From Caldithrix sp. (GTDB lineage Bacteria; Zhuqueibacterota; Zhuqueibacteria; Thermofontimicrobiales; Sulfurfontimicrobiaceae): DNA of 64,000 nt. The translations under genes and the position numbers were made by a program. The stretch spans positions 46,561 through 110,560 of the forward strand of contig DYKB01000014.1 of NCBI GenBank assembly GCA_020722815.1, read 5' to 3'. The notes beneath the pieces were generated by a model. It was given only the letters and a program-made list of their open reading frames with translations. It was not told the origin of the DNA and did no database searches. Below, one piece after another: positions 61,198-64,000 of the stretch (positions within the stretch are counted from its first letter, which is position 1; the number at the start of each line of letters is the position of its first letter).

Positions 61198-62865
61198 ATG
61201 ACATCAGGTATTCAGGCTTTGTTGGCGTTTACTCCGATTTTGTTTTCAGCTATTTTTTTGGTTGGTTTTCGCTGGCCAGCCCGAAAAGCGATGCCCCTTG
61301 TTTTCATTCTTTCGGCTGCCATCGCACTTATTTTATGGCAGGTTCCATTCACTTATATTGCTGCTTCGATTATCGAGGGGCTTTTTATCACGTTCAATAT
61401 TCTTTATATTATCTTCGGAGCGATTCTGCTGCTCAATACCTTAAAACATTCCGGCGGAATTGCCGCGATTCGGGCCGGGTTCTCACGAATCAGTGAAGAT
61501 CGCCGGGTACAGGTAATTATCATTGCCTGGCTTTTCGGCTCCTTTATCGAGGGTGCCTCTGGATTTGGCACACCGGCCGCAATTGCTTCGCCGCTTCTGG
61601 TAGCTTTGGGCTTTCCTGCGCTGGCCGCCGTGATGATCGGCATGATGATTCAAAGCACACCAGTGACTTTCGGGGCCGTGGGAACGCCAATTTTAATTGG
61701 TGCAAAAGGCGGATTGGAAAACCCACAACTTCTGGCGCAATTGGCCGGTCAGGGGCAAACGCTGGAAGGGTATTTGAGAATTATTGCCAGTGAGGCGGCA
61801 ATTCTGCATGGTATTACCGGTACGCTTATTCCCCTGTTCATGATTATGATGATGACACGATTTTTTGGCCAGAATAAATCCTGGCGCGAAGGACTTTCCA
61901 TCGCTCCTTTTGCCATTTTCGGTGGACTGGCATTTACAATTCCCTACACATTAACAGGAATTTTTCTGGGACCAGAATTCCCATCACTTTTGGGGGCATT
62001 AATCGGGTTGGCGATTGTCACTTTTGCTGCCCAAAAAAGATTTCTGTTACCAAAAGATAAATGGGAATTCGCTCCTACAAATAAATGGCCTGAAGAGTGG
62101 TTTGGCCGCATCGAAATTAAATTAGATACGTTAGCTGATAAAAAAATGTCCGTTTTCACGGCCTGGGTTCCCTATATTCTGGTTACTTTATTTCTGGTTC
62201 TCACTCGTTTACCCCATCTTTCACTTGGGCGTATATTGAAATCAGTTGAATTAAAATGGGTAAATATCTTCTCGACAAATATTGCCGGTTCATCACAGAT
62301 TCTTTATCTGCCGGGAACCCTCCTGATTTTGGTTGTTGCGATCACTTTTTTTTTACACCAAATGAAGAGAAATGAATTAAAAGCGGCGATTTTGGAGTCC
62401 AGCAAAATTCTTTTCGGAGCCGGATTTGTCCTGCTTTTTACCGTTCCGATGGTGCGGATTTATATCAATTCCAGTGTCAATGGCAGCGGGCTTTCCAGTA
62501 TGCCCATCGCCATGGCCCAATGGGTTGCCGAAAGTGTCGGCAAGATTTGGCCACTCTTTGCGCCTTCAATTGGCGCGTTGGGTGCATTTATTGCCGGGAG
62601 CAATACGGTATCAAATTTAATGTTTGCCCTATTTCAGCATAGCATCGCTGAAAAACTAATGATTTCCGGGACGATGGTGGTAGCGCTACAGGCGGTCGGT
62701 GCCGCAGCTGGGAACATGATTGCCATCCATAATGTGGTCGCTGCCTCCGCAACAGTTGGTTTACTTGGGAGAGAGGGGGATACTTTGCGAATGACGGTGA
62801 TACCAACACTTTATTATGTTTTGGTGGTGGGAATTTTGGGTTTGGTTTGGATTTATGCGATTTAA
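61198..62865 (+). CDS. lctP: L-lactate permease (LctP/LldP family)
   Basis: The 555-residue inner-membrane protein has about 12-14 helices and the lactate permease signatures [22 protein letters not shown] (in part, [12 protein letters not shown]), [20 protein letters not shown] and the C-terminal [15 protein letters not shown]. It should import lactate, glycolate or related hydroxyacids with protons. The ATG at 61198 has AGG seven bases upstream. The upstream 42 codons to 61072 would contain the promoter and are not permease-like. No lactate dehydrogenase gene is adjacent. Confidence 0.94.
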   Translation: MTSGIQALLAFTPILFSAIFLVGFRWPARKAMPLVFILSAAIALILWQVPFTYIAASIIEGLFITFNILYIIFGAILLLNTLKHSGGIAAIRAGFSRISEDRRVQVIIIAWLFGSFIEGASGFGTPAAIASPLLVALGFPALAAVMIGMMIQSTPVTFGAVGTPILIGAKGGLENPQLLAQLAGQGQTLEGYLRIIASEAAILHGITGTLIPLFMIMMMTRFFGQNKSWREGLSIAPFAIFGGLAFTIPYTLTGIFLGPEFPSLLGALIGLAIVTFAAQKRFLLPKDKWEFAPTNKWPEEWFGRIEIKLDTLADKKMSVFTAWVPYILVTLFLVLTRLPHLSLGRILKSVELKWVNIFSTNIAGSSQILYLPGTLLILVVAITFFLHQMKRNELKAAILESSKILFGAGFVLLFTVPMVRIYINSSVNGSGLSSMPIAMAQWVAESVGKIWPLFAPSIGALGAFIAGSNTVSNLMFALFQHSIAEKLMISGTMVVALQAVGAAAGNMIAIHNVVAASATVGLLGREGDTLRMTVIPTLYYVLVVGILGLVWIYAI

Positions 62866-62908
62866 TAGAAGAAGAAATACAGATCGTTTAAATAGAGAAG
62901 ATAGCAAT

Positions 62909-63512
62909 ATGAAAATTGCACAAACATATTCACACGTAAATGGTGAGGAATATCTAATTTATCATTTTCGAAATTTATATGATGAAATTAAAAAAATAAT
63001 AAATGGAATTGACATTAAAATTCCCCAAAAAATTCAAAACACCGAAAAGGAAGACTTTAATTATGATTATAAAGAGTTAACAAATATTTTTGAATCAAAA
63101 TTTGCTGCTAAAAATTAGCAAAAAGAGACCATTCAATATAATATTTGTCTGGATTATGAGCTAATACGCCAAAGTCTTTTAATCCCGTTGGAAAAACAAA
63201 CAGAATTTTTGCTTGCCAATAATCAAGAACCAATATTAGAAACACGGGAAATAAATCTGGTAAAAAAACAAAATAGCCGTCGAAGTCCAGTTCGGAAAAT
63301 ACGCTTTTGTTGCATACGATCTTTTCGTCAAGCACATGCTTTTTTATTCCGGCGGCTTAATCAATCTGGGTATTGAAATATTGCCCAGCAAGAAAATGCA
63401 ATCCCAAATGTCTTCAGGAGTTGCATACTTCGAAAGCGAAGTTTATAATCTGATGCGACATGGCCGAAATACTCCCCCTATTCCGTTATTAATCATAGGT
63501 GTTGAGCATTGA
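62909..63512 (+). pseudogene. BglII-family type II restriction endonuclease remnant
   Basis: From the ATG at 62909 the frame (MKIAQTYSHVNGEEYL...) runs to a TAG at 63116-63118, continues in the same frame, then needs a one-base shift at an A-run near 63262-63268. It then reads KNKIAVEVQFGKYAFVAYD, HMLFYSGGLINLGIEILPSKK and QSQMSSGVAYFESEVYNL, ending in TGA at 63510-63512. From memory these are BglII-type restriction enzyme motifs (EVQFGKY, catalytic acidic/Lys). Nonsense plus frameshift means no full enzyme. No methyltransferase gene is visible in the remaining 488 nt. Confidence 0.75.
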
Positions 63513-63745
63513 TTTTTAATCCTCTTTTACAATCTTTTTGAAAGTTACCTCCGTTTTTCAGAAGCAAATTATTAATTGGCAGAGTAAATTCCAAAATTAT
63601 TTGCTACTATCAAATATTCCCCTTGATTCTTTCCTTAAAAATTGATATTATTTGAAAATTGAAAGATAAATTAATGCTTTTCAATCGATAATATTAAAAT
63701 GACCTCTTATGAAACCAGATTTAAAATGAGCTGATTTATATATAA

Positions 63746-63863
63746 GTCATATTTCAATGCCATTAAGTTAAGGAGAATTTGTCATTCCCGCATGCTTTTA
63801 GCGGGAATCCAGGAAGGGTTGGGTGGTAGTTTTTTGCTTAACTTAATGACATTGAGTCATATT
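63746..63863. mobile_element. MITE-like element, TCAATGYCATTAAGTTAAG ends, 8-bp target duplication
   Basis: The element (63754-63855) begins TCAATGCCATTAAGTTAAG and ends CTTAACTTAATGACATTGA, inverted copies with one mismatch in 19. It is bordered by the 8-bp direct repeat GTCATATT (63746-63753 and 63856-63863). The cargo includes TCATTCCCGCATGC and AGCGGGAATCC, another generic palindrome. No coding capacity. The final 137 nt after it show no gene. Confidence 0.85.
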
Positions 63864-64000
63864 TAATCATTAAGTTTAGTCGTAACCGATCACAGGGAAT
63901 AGTATCAAATTTGTTGTGTCGCCGGTTTTACTGATTCCTCAGGTTAATAAGGTTTTTAATCAACCAGGCCGCGCGATCAAACCCAATCGACCTTATTGAC

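Noticed and set aside
1..64000. CRISPR arrays, prophage or complete IS elements
   Set aside because: No regularly spaced direct repeats, transposase, integrase or phage structural genes were seen; only non-coding inverted-repeat elements.

Overview
The window looks like chromosome from a Gram-negative bacterium of moderate-to-low GC, most likely in the wider FCB assemblage (Calditrichota / KSB1 / Ignavibacteria-like). The indicators are outer-membrane lipoproteins, an arabinose-5-phosphate isomerase, MurJ, a secreted VIT/VWA protein ending in an 'FPNPFNP' sorting domain of the type IX secretion kind, a multihaem cytochrome beside a haem-bearing beta-barrel protein, and HEAT-repeat and C25-like secreted proteins. 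Shine-Dalgarno sites (GGAGG type) precede many genes, and ten upstream regions carry TTGAnn-16/17-TAnnnT promoters. I saw no tRNA, rRNA, CRISPR array, phage gene or transposase gene. The taxonomic placement is inference.

Layout. 1-5.2 kb: membrane-protein tail, SpoU-type RNA methylase, DUF1232 protein, mutM, PLP desulfhydrase/ACC-deaminase-type enzyme, sigma-54 activator. 5.4-14 kb: beta-propeller lipoprotein, then a leftward lysC-carA-carB operon with a good promoter and a roughly 290-nt leader containing a stem-loop and an intrinsic terminator. 14-19 kb: atypical receiver/DUF4388 protein, a 52-residue coupled ORF, a TIGR01777 epimerase-like protein, a lipoprotein, murJ and a cold-shock gene. 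19-31 kb: radical SAM protein, YdjM-like membrane protein, DMT and APC transporters, a C25-like/HEAT protein divergent from a VIT/VWA protein, a UVR-motif protein and a phosphodiester glycosidase. 31-39 kb: DedA, B12-type radical SAM, an orphan antitoxin-like protein, and ptb, iorB, tkt, glk. 39-48 kb: M16 peptidase pair, mntP, cytochrome/porin pair, two aldo/keto reductases. 48-52 kb: panBCD and a VanZ/LamG protein. 52-61 kb: kdsD-like SIS protein, secernin and penicillin-acylase-type Ntn hydrolases, aldo/keto reductase, TatD, DUF429 and Mut7-C proteins. 61-64 kb: lactate permease and a broken BglII-type restriction gene.

How genes work together. lysC-carAB joins the entry to aspartate-family amino acids with carbamoyl phosphate supply. 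panBCD makes pantothenate from ketoisovalerate and aspartate. tkt and glk serve central sugar metabolism. iorB and ptb fit conversion of 2-oxoacids to acyl-CoA and acyl phosphate, although no iorA is present. The five-haem cytochrome and the one-haem barrel protein may form an electron path across the outer membrane.

The most unusual content is between the genes: a dense population of small transposase-less inverted-repeat elements. Two copies share 'GTATCCGCTCAA' ends and perfect 8-bp target duplications yet carry different palindromic cargo. One element is nested in another and its intact sister copy lies 6.5 kb away. Another has 19-bp ends and an 8-bp duplication. Generic palindromes add to these. 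The lysC leader is the best candidate for an undescribed regulatory RNA.
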